NCBI GenBank assembly: GCA_036732025.1
Contig: DAINDE010000041.1
Location: 1-35,683, forward strand
Source: SSSZ01 sp036732025
GTDB taxonomy: Bacteria > Pseudomonadota > Gammaproteobacteria > Burkholderiales > Rhodocyclaceae
DNA length: 35,683 bases
Reading direction: 5' to 3'
Positions 24,762 to 32,332 of this stretch are shown here, one piece after another. Position 1 is the first letter of the stretch. Each line of letters opens with the position of its first letter. The notes below the pieces were generated by a model. That model did no database searches. It had not been told where the DNA came from and worked only from the letters and a program-made list of their open reading frames with translations. Position numbers and translations under genes: made by a program.

Positions 24762-25791
24762 TGTTCTGCTCCAGTGTTCCGTTCCACGGCCGGCCGGCGA
24801 ACTTGCGCCAGAAATGCCAGCCCAGGGCCCCCACCGCTCCCAGGGCCGCCGCCAGCAGCCAGGGGATGGTCCAGTCGTAGAAGACCGTGTAACCCATCCA
24901 GGCCCGCACCCCCTGGTAATCCAGCCGCCCTTCCGGCAGGTCCACGCCGTCTCCGGGCCGCAGTTCCCAGCGCCCCTCGCCGACGCGCAGCACCAGCCGG
25001 TGCTCGGCCGGCAGCTTGAACTCGTCGGGCCGATCCGGGTCGAGGAGGTTTTCGTCGAACTGCAGCTGGGTCCACACGGCGATGTCCGAGCCCGGCAACT
25101 GCCAGGTCTGGGCCTGGCGGTATTCATGCAAGGGATATGCCGGCAGGTGCACCGAACCCGTCAGGGCCTCGCCGCCGCCCCCGGGGCGCCAGCGGAAGGT
25201 GGGGGCGAAGCCCTTGTTGTGGCTGGTGTAGAAGCGGTAGCCCTGGAGCACCAGGGGGGTCTGGTCGCCGATCACCTGCAACTGCTCCCGGCCGGCGGCG
25301 TCGAGGTAGCGCACGGCGTTGCGGGTGGGGCCGCGGCGCAGGCCGGCGTCGTAGTCGATGCGAAAGCCGAGGTTGGCGAAGCGCACCCGCTCCAGGCGCC
25401 CGCCGTGCAGGGGGCCGGCCTCGGCGGCGGTGAGCCGGCCCTCGAACCAGGTCCCTTCGGTCAGTTCCACCTGTCCCTTCAGGTAGGTCAGCCGCCCCGC
25501 CGCCACCAGGAGGACGAGGGCGAGAAGGCAGAGGTGGAACACCAGGAGCGGCATTTGCCGGCGGAAGACGGGATTGCTGGCGATGGCCGCCAGGAGGTTG
25601 ACGGCGCAGGCCGCCAGAGGCCCCACCAGCGCCCACACGGTGCGCGTCTCACTGACGTAGGCGACGACGACGCCGAGCCCCAGGGCGGCGAGGATGGCCA
25701 GGGTCAGGCGCAGGGAGGCGAGGCGCTCGAGCAGCCGCATCGCCCGGCCCGGCGACGGGACCGGCGCCGGGGAAACGCCGAGGGCGGTCAT
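24745..25791 (-). CDS. resB: ResB/CcsB-type cytochrome c biogenesis protein (System II)
   Basis: 348 residues. Three N-terminal membrane helices (LTLAILAALGLGVVVAYV; ALVGPLAACAVNLLAAIA; LLVFHLCLLALVLLVAAG) precede a large periplasmic beta-rich domain with GQVELTEGTWFEG, VLQGYRFYTSHNKGF and PGDGVDLPEGRLDYQGV, and a last helix (YDWTIPWLLAAALGAVGALG) then closes it. This is the ResB layout. The ATG overlaps the stop of the 11-heme cytochrome gene (ATGA); an ATG at 25740 is a weaker alternative. It works with CcsA, encoded next, as the apocytochrome-binding half of the heme ligase. Confidence 0.93.
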   Translation of the reverse strand: MTALGVSPAPVPSPGRAMRLLERLASLRLTLAILAALGLGVVVAYVSETRTVWALVGPLAACAVNLLAAIASNPVFRRQMPLLVFHLCLLALVLLVAAGRLTYLKGQVELTEGTWFEGRLTAAEAGPLHGGRLERVRFANLGFRIDYDAGLRRGPTRNAVRYLDAAGREQLQVIGDQTPLVLQGYRFYTSHNKGFAPTFRWRPGGGGEALTGSVHLPAYPLHEYRQAQTWQLPGSDIAVWTQLQFDENLLDPDRPDEFKLPAEHRLVLRVGEGRWELRPGDGVDLPEGRLDYQGVRAWMGYTVFYDWTIPWLLAAALGAVGALGWHFWRKFAGRPWNGTLEQNNVGSA

Positions 25792-28439
25792 GGCGGATTG
25801 GTGCAGTTCTCGTTGGAGTCGCGCATCCAGGAACGCCCGCTCTGGCCGTTCCCCGGCGCCCCCTTGGAACCGCAGTTGGTGTCCGACCAGTTGCCGCTGG
25901 TGGCGAAGGTGCGGATCTTGTTGATGGCGTTCATGTAGTACGGCTCCTGGTTGTAGGCGGCCGTGGTGTTGTTGCGCACCTGGGTGCCGGCGGCCTGCCC
26001 CACCTCGGGGCCCACGTCGTTGAGATTGACGAGGAGCGCCTTGTTCTTCCAGCCGTGGGGCACCGCCACGTGGCACCAGTTGCAGCGCATGCGGCCGATC
26101 TTGTCGGCGTGGTAGGAATGCAGGTTGGCGTCCTTGCTGCCGCCGAAGCCGCTGGAACCGCCGCCCCGGGTAGCGTACAGGGTGTAGCTGTGGCACTTGA
26201 AGCAGAGGCCGTCGTTTTGCTGGCCGGTGCCGGTGGCGGTGTTCCACAGCCCCTTGAGCAGGAAGTTGTTGTTGGAACCGTGGGGGCCCCAGGGACTGCC
26301 GTTTTCGCCGCCGGTGGGGATGACCGAGGTGGTGCCCGAGGCGACGCCTGAACCGTGGCAGTCGGTGCAGTACATGGTCTGGCTGCCGACGGCGTTGCGC
26401 CAGGGGTAGTTCCAGTTGTTGGCGCTGGCATTGCGCACTGCCGGCGTGCGGCCGGTGCTGTCCATCACCGGGTGCCAGGAGCGGTGGTTGTTGGTGGAAT
26501 AGGCCGAGCCGGCGCCGCTGTCGGTGGTGGTGGTCTGCCCCTTGTGGGCCGTCGGCGCCTGGAATTCCCTGGCCTGGTTGGTGTATTGGGTGAGGTTGTT
26601 GGTGCCCGTGGGGGTGCCGCCGGTGAAACCGCCCAGGGTCGGCCGGTTGCCGGCGGGGTAGGTGTTGTTGTCGGAGTAGCCGTAGTCGGAGTGGCACTTG
26701 AGGCAGATCTGATATTCCCGCGTCACGTGGTTGGCGCTGGTGCTGGTGTCGGTGCTGTTGCCGGGATCGCCGCGCTTGACCAGGTAGCTGGTGGGCAGGC
26801 TGGTGAAGGAGGCGGAGCCGTAGACCGGCTCGACGCCCCAGGCCCCCCGCAGGACGCCGGAGGCGATGTTGGAGTGGGTGGTGGTGGCGTCGTCGGTGTG
26901 CCGGTGGGTACCGGCCGCATCGGGCGACCCGGCCAGGCTGCCGCTGCCGCCGGCGCCGCGGAAGTCGCGGAATTTCACCACCCGGTGCGGGTTGTGGCAG
27001 TCCGTGCATTCGGCGTGGCGGTTGTTGAGGTTGCCCACCCCCAGGGTGGCGCGTGCTTCCAGGAAATCCTTGCCGCAGCGGCTGGTGGCCAGGGTGCAGT
27101 CGATGAAGGTGCCGTCGTTGAAATTGGAACTGATGTCGTGCTTTTCGCTCCCCGCCGGCTGGTCGGTGGAACGGATGGGCATGCGCCGGGCCAGGGCGAA
27201 ATCGTCCTTGATGTTGGGCACGGTGGTGGTGGGGGTGACGATGCTCTGGGCCACGCTGGCGTGGCACTGGTAGCAGGTTTCCTCGATGGCCGGGTTGCCG
27301 CCGGACTTGGGGGAGGCGGCGCTGTCGGTGCCCTCCCGCAGGAGCCGGCGGGAACCGGCCACGGTATGGGTGTCGTGGCAGTTGAGGCAGGCCGCCTTCC
27401 ACACCGTCATGCCCGTCGGGAACTCCCGCTGGGAGGCGGCGGCGGCGGTGTAGGCCTGGCTGGCCACCAGGGGGTTGGCGTGGGCCGAGTAGGCCCAGGC
27501 CCCGTTGGTGCCGTTCTTGTCGTGGCAGGCCAGGCAGATGATGTCGCCGCTGTTCACCGTCGGGTCGAAGCTGCTCGCGCTGGGCGGGTTTTTTTCCTGG
27601 AAGCGGTTGAGGCGCAGGAACTTCTGGTTGCCCACGGTCGCCTCGTTCTGTTCGCGGATGTGGGGGTCGTGGCAACTGGCGCACTGCACCTGGGGCTGAT
27701 TCCCGATTTCGGGAATGCGTTCCAGGGGCAGGCTGGGCTTCACGCCCGCCGAGCGCGCCCCGACCACCACGCCGTCCGGCGTGCGCAGCTCGCCGTCGCG
27801 GCTGGCCAGGGTGGCGTCGAAGGTGACCGAGATGGGGTGGTCGTTGGAGAGGTCGGTGCCGAGGTTGCGGGTAAAGCCGGTGCTGGCCCCGGCGCCGGTG
27901 GGCATCTTGTTGGGCGCCCCGGCGGTGTCGGTGACGCCGCCGGAGGTGGTGGTGATGAACTGGGTACCCGGCGTGCTGGCGCTGCCCTGGCCGTTGAGGA
28001 CATTGACGCTGCCGATGGCCATGGTGCCGTCGTGGCAGGAGAGACAGAGCTTGGAACTGCCGCCGGGCTGGTTCAGCGCCCCCTGGATCTGCTTGGCGTC
28101 CAGGGTGGACGAATCGTACATGACGTAGCTCTGGGTGTAGCCCTGGCCGGCCACCTTGCGGTTCCACAGGGGCGTGGTGCCGCTGGTGGCGGCGTGGGGG
28201 GTGTGGCAGAAGACGCAGATCTGGGTTTCGCTGGCGGCCTTGATGTTGCGGGTGGGCACGGTGCCGCTCCCCGAGGGCGAGCCATCGGCGGCGGCGGAAA
28301 GGTTGTGCTTGGTGCCGCGGATGTCGGACACGCGGGCCGCCAGGGCCGGATCGGCGCCGAAGCGGAGCATCACCCCGAGCACCGACGCCAGTGCCAGCAA
28401 GGCCCAGAGGAGCTGCCGCGCCGCCGAATTACAGCTCAC
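25788..28439 (-). CDS. Large 11-heme c-type cytochrome
   Basis: 883 residues from a GTG at 28439 with GGAGG eight bases upstream, inside the end of the preceding NHL gene. A signal peptide (LLWALLALASVLG...ALAA) is followed by eleven CXXCH sites: CVFCH (75-79), CLSCH, CASCH, CLACH, CLNCH, CYQCH, CTDCH, CLKCH, CTDCH, CFKCH and CNWCH (786-790). Spacers are long and Ser/Thr/Asn/Gly-rich, with many distal histidine candidates. Two C-terminal cysteines (DTNCGSK, NENCTNPP) could form a disulfide. Probably secreted to the outer surface or spanning between periplasm and barrel; no lipobox. The spacing resembles doubled-CXXCH outer-surface cytochromes, but no named orthologue is claimed. Confidence 0.92.
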   Translation of the reverse strand: MSCNSAARQLLWALLALASVLGVMLRFGADPALAARVSDIRGTKHNLSAAADGSPSGSGTVPTRNIKAASETQICVFCHTPHAATSGTTPLWNRKVAGQGYTQSYVMYDSSTLDAKQIQGALNQPGGSSKLCLSCHDGTMAIGSVNVLNGQGSASTPGTQFITTTSGGVTDTAGAPNKMPTGAGASTGFTRNLGTDLSNDHPISVTFDATLASRDGELRTPDGVVVGARSAGVKPSLPLERIPEIGNQPQVQCASCHDPHIREQNEATVGNQKFLRLNRFQEKNPPSASSFDPTVNSGDIICLACHDKNGTNGAWAYSAHANPLVASQAYTAAAASQREFPTGMTVWKAACLNCHDTHTVAGSRRLLREGTDSAASPKSGGNPAIEETCYQCHASVAQSIVTPTTTVPNIKDDFALARRMPIRSTDQPAGSEKHDISSNFNDGTFIDCTLATSRCGKDFLEARATLGVGNLNNRHAECTDCHNPHRVVKFRDFRGAGGSGSLAGSPDAAGTHRHTDDATTTHSNIASGVLRGAWGVEPVYGSASFTSLPTSYLVKRGDPGNSTDTSTSANHVTREYQICLKCHSDYGYSDNNTYPAGNRPTLGGFTGGTPTGTNNLTQYTNQAREFQAPTAHKGQTTTTDSGAGSAYSTNNHRSWHPVMDSTGRTPAVRNASANNWNYPWRNAVGSQTMYCTDCHGSGVASGTTSVIPTGGENGSPWGPHGSNNNFLLKGLWNTATGTGQQNDGLCFKCHSYTLYATRGGGSSGFGGSKDANLHSYHADKIGRMRCNWCHVAVPHGWKNKALLVNLNDVGPEVGQAAGTQVRNNTTAAYNQEPYYMNAINKIRTFATSGNWSDTNCGSKGAPGNGQSGRSWMRDSNENCTNPP

Positions 28440-29508
28440 TTTCCCGACCTCCGCCCAAGAACTGGAATACCACGATGCGACCATTGAAGGTGTCGGCCAC
28501 GAAAACCCGGTTGCGGGCGTCCACCCAGACGCCCCCGGGCAGGTAGAAGCTGCCGATGGCCTTGCCGGTCCCCCCGATGGGGAGCAAGAATCGTCCCCGC
28601 TCGTCGAAGACCAGCAGGTGGTCGTGGTAGGACTCGACGGCGTAGATGTTGTTCTCGCCATCCACCGCCACCCCCTTGGGCCGCACAAAATCCCCCAGGC
28701 GCGTGCCCCGCCGCCCGAAGACCAGGGGCGTGCCGCCTTCCTCGAGGGGAATGACCTGGATGCGGGCATTCATGGTGTCGGCCACCACCAGCCCGTCGCG
28801 GGACAACGCCAGGTAGGTGGGGAAGTTGAATTCCCCCGGGCCCTCCCCCCGCCGGCCGATGCTGCGCACCAGGCGGCCGGTCATGTCGAAAGCCTTGATC
28901 TGGTGGGCCTGGGTGTCGGCAACGTAGAGGAGCGCCGCCCCTGCGTCCCAGGCGACGCCCGTGGGGCGCAGCAACTGGTCGCGGCCGATGACGCCGATTC
29001 CCTTGCCGGTGCGGTCGAGCATCACCACCCGGCGCAGGTCGGCATCGGCCACGAAGACCCGCCCTTCGGGCCCCAGGGCGATGCCCGAGGGGGCGGCGAA
29101 ATGGCGGAAGCCCTCGGCGTATTCCCAGACGTCGAGCTGGCCCTGGCGCTCGTCGAAGACGTAGACGGCGCCCCGGCTGACGTCGGTGACCAGGATGCGC
29201 CCCTCCTCGTCCACCACCCCGGACTGGGGACGCTGCAGGACCACCGGATCGGGGTTGTCGAACCAGCCGGCGATGGCCTTGAGGATGCGGACGAAAGCGT
29301 TGGCCTCCTTGTTCTCCGGCACCACGAAGTTCTGCTCGCCCACCAGCTCGCCCACATAGACGTAGCGGGGCACCTCGCCGTCGCTCTCGGGGGGGTAGAG
29401 GATACGGCGGGTTTCCGCCGCCGGCGAGAGATTGAGGTGCAGCACCGCCCGTTCGCCGGCACAGCCGGCGAGCAGGGCGAAAAGAAGGGCGAGGACGGCC
29501 GCCTTCAC
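28429..29508 (-). CDS. NHL-repeat beta-propeller lipoprotein
   Basis: 359 residues from a GTG that overlaps the upstream stop (GTGA). Lipobox LLAGC with C16 as lipidation site. After a linker (residues ~25-85), NHL repeats: QSGVVDEEGRILVTDVSRGAV, PSGIALGPEGRVFVADADLRRV, PTGVAWDAGAALLYVADTQAH, PTYLALSRDGLVVADTMNARI, PKGVAVDGENNIYAVESYHDH and PGGVWVDARNRVFVADTFNGRI (each in part), making a six-bladed propeller. Probably anchored to the outer membrane as a docking platform for the multiheme cytochrome encoded next. No catalytic residues identified. Confidence 0.87.
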   Translation of the reverse strand: MKAAVLALLFALLAGCAGERAVLHLNLSPAAETRRILYPPESDGEVPRYVYVGELVGEQNFVVPENKEANAFVRILKAIAGWFDNPDPVVLQRPQSGVVDEEGRILVTDVSRGAVYVFDERQGQLDVWEYAEGFRHFAAPSGIALGPEGRVFVADADLRRVVMLDRTGKGIGVIGRDQLLRPTGVAWDAGAALLYVADTQAHQIKAFDMTGRLVRSIGRRGEGPGEFNFPTYLALSRDGLVVADTMNARIQVIPLEEGGTPLVFGRRGTRLGDFVRPKGVAVDGENNIYAVESYHDHLLVFDERGRFLLPIGGTGKAIGSFYLPGGVWVDARNRVFVADTFNGRIVVFQFLGGGRESEL

Positions 29509-30455
29509 GGGCGCAGCCGGAAGCTGGCAATGCGCCGCCCGCCCGGGTCGGCGACGTAAAGTTGATGATTCGCCAGCGCCAGGCCCAGGGGGTTGGTCAG
29601 GCGCAGTTCGGCAAAACCGGGGTCGGCCCGCAGGGCGCCCTCCCGGTACACCCGCAACTGGCGCTCGACGCCGTCGGCCACCGCCAGCCAGCCGTCGCCC
29701 GCCGCCAGGCCGGTGACGTTGCCCAGGTCGTCGGCGATCACTTCCTTGCCCCGCCCTCCGAACAGGTCGATGGCCACCACGCAGCCGCAACTGCGCCCGG
29801 CCACGTAGAGGCGCCGCTGGTCCATGGCCATGGCCGCCGGCAGGTCGGGCAGCAGCCCCGGCGGCAGCACGGTGGCGCCCCGCCCGTGGGGCAGGATTTC
29901 CTCCAGCCGCCCCTGGACGCGGTCGAGGCCATAGAAGCGCCCGCTGTTGGGGTCCGCCACGACCTCGTCGTAGAAGGCCGGGCCAAGCTGGGGGTCGAGA
30001 TTCTGCATGACGCGGCCGCCCCGGGCGTAGCGCCGGGCCGGGACGCTGCCGCCGTTGGCGACCACCACGGAGCCGTCGGGCAGGGCGGCGATCCGCGATT
30101 GCTGGGTGATGCGAACGCCGGGGATGGGGGCCATGGCATCGACGGTCGGGTCGTAGCGGAACAGCCCCCCGAGGCCGGCGTCGGCGATGTAGAGATCGAG
30201 GGGCGTCGCCGCCACGGCGACGGGAAAGACGAACTGGGTCATGGGGCCGAAGGCGTCGGCTCGCGGCTCCGGCATGCCGGCGGCGTTGACCCGCTGCAGC
30301 AGCCGGGCCCCGACATAGCTCTGGGCCGGCACGATCACCTGCCCCGCCGCCCCCACGCCAGGCGCGGCCACCAGGGCCGCCGCCAGCAACAGGCGCCGGC
30401 GCGCCGGATTGTCGGGCTTACCAGCGCCCGGGACCGGATGTCTCGTGTCCACCAT
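29505..30455 (-). CDS. Exported NHL-like beta-propeller protein
   Basis: 316 residues. The N-terminus has ARRRLLLAAALVAAPGVGAAG, a signal with an Arg cluster that may be Tat-type. Propeller-like repeats follow: PLDLYIADAGLGGLFRYDP, AALPDGSVVVANGG, AMDQRRLYVAGRSCGCVVAID, GLAAGDGWLAVADGVERQL and GLALANHQLYVADPGGRRI (in part). It ends in a GTGA overlap with the lipoprotein propeller gene and starts inside the 3' end of the upstream triheme gene (38-base overlap). Repeats are more degenerate than in its neighbour. Likely periplasmic partner of the cytochromes; function unknown. Confidence 0.78.
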   Translation of the reverse strand: MVDTRHPVPGAGKPDNPARRRLLLAAALVAAPGVGAAGQVIVPAQSYVGARLLQRVNAAGMPEPRADAFGPMTQFVFPVAVAATPLDLYIADAGLGGLFRYDPTVDAMAPIPGVRITQQSRIAALPDGSVVVANGGSVPARRYARGGRVMQNLDPQLGPAFYDEVVADPNSGRFYGLDRVQGRLEEILPHGRGATVLPPGLLPDLPAAMAMDQRRLYVAGRSCGCVVAIDLFGGRGKEVIADDLGNVTGLAAGDGWLAVADGVERQLRVYREGALRADPGFAELRLTNPLGLALANHQLYVADPGGRRIASFRLRP

Positions 30456-30801
30456 ATACCCCCGTCGGCAAACCCGGCTTGCCGGAATGGCAGAGATCGC
30501 AGCGTTCCGGCGACCAGGCGATGTCGTTGTTGTGGCAGGCGCCGCAGAAGCGCCCTTCGATGATATCCGTCATGGTGATGGGATTGGACCCCGCCCGCAT
30601 CTTGAATCCCAGCTCCGCGTGGCAGACCTTGCAGCGGAAGCGGATGCGGTGGAACCAGTGGGGAAAGACCACCGGCCGCATGCCGTTCTTTTCCGACTGG
30701 CGGTTGATGACCACGTCGGCGTATTCCCCGTAGGCCGGCGGCAGGACGACGCCGAGCAGCAGCCCGGCGGCGAGGCCGGCGAGGAGGCGGCGGATTTTCA
30801 C
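30418..30801 (-). CDS. Triheme periplasmic cytochrome (c7-like), type A copy 1
   Basis: 127 residues from a GTG that overlaps the upstream stop. Signal peptide ends near PPAYGE. Hemes: CKVCH (57-61), CGACH (86-90) and CDLCH (101-105). The motif FPHWFHRIRFRCKVCH supplies histidines for bis-His ligation, and DIAWSPERCDLCHSGKPG is nearly identical to the copy at 33368-33787. It ends with a short Gly/His-rich tail. Probably a periplasmic electron shuttle to the outer-membrane complex. Confidence 0.92.
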   Translation of the reverse strand: MKIRRLLAGLAAGLLLGVVLPPAYGEYADVVINRQSEKNGMRPVVFPHWFHRIRFRCKVCHAELGFKMRAGSNPITMTDIIEGRFCGACHNNDIAWSPERCDLCHSGKPGLPTGVYGGHETSGPGRW

Positions 30802-31412
30802 GGCGCCCCCCCGCCCGCCTGGTGCATCCGCGGATTGGCCCCGGGGGGCAGCTCCGGCGCCTTGCCCGGGGTCTTGGGGATGCTGTGGCAGCGCATGCAT
30901 TCGGTGAGGGGAAAGGCCACCGCGCCATGGCAGACGCCGCATTGCTCGCCCTGCAGGATGAGGAACATGGAAATCTTCGTCTCGCCGGTGCGGCTCTTGA
31001 AAATGCCGTCGTGGCAATTGCTGCAGTCCAGCCATTCGGTGTGCTGGCGATGGGGGAAGCGGACCGCCGGCATGCCGCCCTTGACGTCGAGGATGATGTC
31101 CCGGTCGAGCTTTCTGACCTCGGTCCTGGGGAAGAGCTTCTCCCGGGGGGTGATCTCCCCCTTGTCCAGGGCCTGCACCCAGCGCACCTGGTTGCCGGCG
31201 GTGTCCGGCGTCAGCTTGGAGAGGGCCTCCCGCGGCTGTTGCAGCTGCTTGACCGCCGGCGAGCGGGGGTCGTGGATGCCGTCCCGGGCGAGGGGCTGCC
31301 ATTGCGCCGCGGCGGCGCCCGCCAAGGCAAAAGCGACCAGGCCGCCGAGGAGGCGCCTGGTCGCTGCAAGGAAGCCGCAGATGGCGTCAGCCCGGGATGT
31401 AGACGCCCGCAT
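30798..31412 (-). CDS. Triheme periplasmic cytochrome, type B copy 1
   Basis: 204 residues. An N-terminal extension and signal segment (LLGGLVAFALAGAAAAQ) precede a roughly 80-residue heme-free region (DGIHDPRSPAVKQLQ ... VRWVQALDKGEI). A triheme domain follows: FPHRQHTEWLDCSNCH (130-134), CGVCH (158-162) and CMRCH (172-176). The whole mature region is paralogous to the C-terminal half of the 32333-33355 protein. The start ATG lies inside the end of the upstream gene (26-base overlap) and no better start is present. Periplasmic electron transfer is inferred from hemes and context. Confidence 0.9.
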   Translation of the reverse strand: MRASTSRADAICGFLAATRRLLGGLVAFALAGAAAAQWQPLARDGIHDPRSPAVKQLQQPREALSKLTPDTAGNQVRWVQALDKGEITPREKLFPRTEVRKLDRDIILDVKGGMPAVRFPHRQHTEWLDCSNCHDGIFKSRTGETKISMFLILQGEQCGVCHGAVAFPLTECMRCHSIPKTPGKAPELPPGANPRMHQAGGGAP

Positions 31413-32322
31413 TGCGGATGGCTCGCACCAGCTCGGCGGTGGAATCTTCCAGAAGCTTCACCGCCTGGGCGTGGTCCTTGCGGCCGGCGGCCCCCTCGGC
31501 GGCGGTGCGCAGTTCCTTGGCCTTGGCCATGAAGGCGGCGACCTGCTGGTCGAGGGCCGGATTGGCCGCCCGCTTTTCTTCCACCAGCACCTTGATCAGC
31601 ATCTGGTGGGTGTCGTTGCGGTCGATCTCGTACTGGTACTCCTCTTCCTTGCTGGCGAATTTGAGCGAGCGCACCAGGGTGTCGCCGCTGCGCAGCGAAC
31701 TGATGCCGGCCTTGGCCACCAGGTAGGCCCGGTCAAGTTCGGCCCGCCCTTCCTTGTACTTGCCGCCCTGGGCGAGGCGGGCGGCCTCGACCACGGATTT
31801 CTCGATCTGGGCGACGGTGTCGTTGACCGCCTTGGCGGCGCTGCCCTTTTCGTTGGCCACCCGCTTGTAGGCGCCCAGCAGGGCATTGACGCTCTCCAGG
31901 CGGGCCCGGTAGTCGTTCTCCAGCTTCTTGGCGGTCACCTCCTCCGGCGCGGCCAGCCGCACCGCCTCGAAGAAGGTGGAACGCACCTCGGTGAGCAGGG
32001 CCGAGGCCTTGTCCAGATCGCCCGCCTGCAGGGCGGCCCGGGCCGCCTTGTAGGTCTCCCGCGCCTTGTCGCGCCGGGCGAGGGCTTCTGGAGCCTGGCT
32101 GGCCTCGATCTGGCGGGCGGCGGAGGAGCTTTCCAGCAGCTTGCCGACGGAATCCATGTTGAAAGCGAGCTGCTCCTTGTCCACCTTGACGGCGGAAAGC
32201 CTGGCGGCGGCGCTCTGGGGCGGGATGGCGGGATCGGCGGCCTGGGCCGCCACCGGGCCGGCAACGGCGAGGAGGAGGGCTAGACCGAGGCCCGGCAGGA
32301 GTTTGCAGTCAAGGCGATTCAT
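31387..32322 (-). CDS. Periplasmic helical protein of unknown function within the cytochrome cluster
   Basis: 311 residues from the ATG at 32322 with a GAGG site. Signal peptide ends near VAAQAADP. The mature chain is almost entirely charged helix, with segments such as RDKARETYKAARAALQAGDLDKA and KEGRAELDRAYLVAKAGIS (in part), suggesting a helical bundle or coiled coil. It has no CXXCH and no transmembrane helix; its one cysteine is in the signal region. The A-x-x-A-L-x-x-G-D-L-D-K-A segment is TPR-like. It sits between the two type B cytochrome genes, so a scaffold or chaperone role is plausible but unproven. Confidence 0.8.
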   Translation of the reverse strand: MNRLDCKLLPGLGLALLLAVAGPVAAQAADPAIPPQSAAARLSAVKVDKEQLAFNMDSVGKLLESSSAARQIEASQAPEALARRDKARETYKAARAALQAGDLDKASALLTEVRSTFFEAVRLAAPEEVTAKKLENDYRARLESVNALLGAYKRVANEKGSAAKAVNDTVAQIEKSVVEAARLAQGGKYKEGRAELDRAYLVAKAGISSLRSGDTLVRSLKFASKEEEYQYEIDRNDTHQMLIKVLVEEKRAANPALDQQVAAFMAKAKELRTAAEGAAGRKDHAQAVKLLEDSTAELVRAIRNAGVYIPG

Positions 32323-32332
32323 CGGAAAATCC

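Noticed and set aside
25792..28167. Long in-frame extension upstream of resB
   Set aside because: It runs out of frame through the cytochrome gene and yields Arg/Gln/His-rich sequence; the resB ATG overlaps the cytochrome stop in the usual way.
26355..28487. Plus-strand open frame of about 700 codons opposite the 11-heme cytochrome
   Set aside because: Gly/Val/Ala-rich shadow with no motif; the minus strand has eleven CXXCH sites.
29509..29790. N-terminal extension of the NHL lipoprotein
   Set aside because: The extension lies inside the upstream propeller gene and is Arg/Gly-rich; the GTG at 29508 starts a clean lipoprotein signal.
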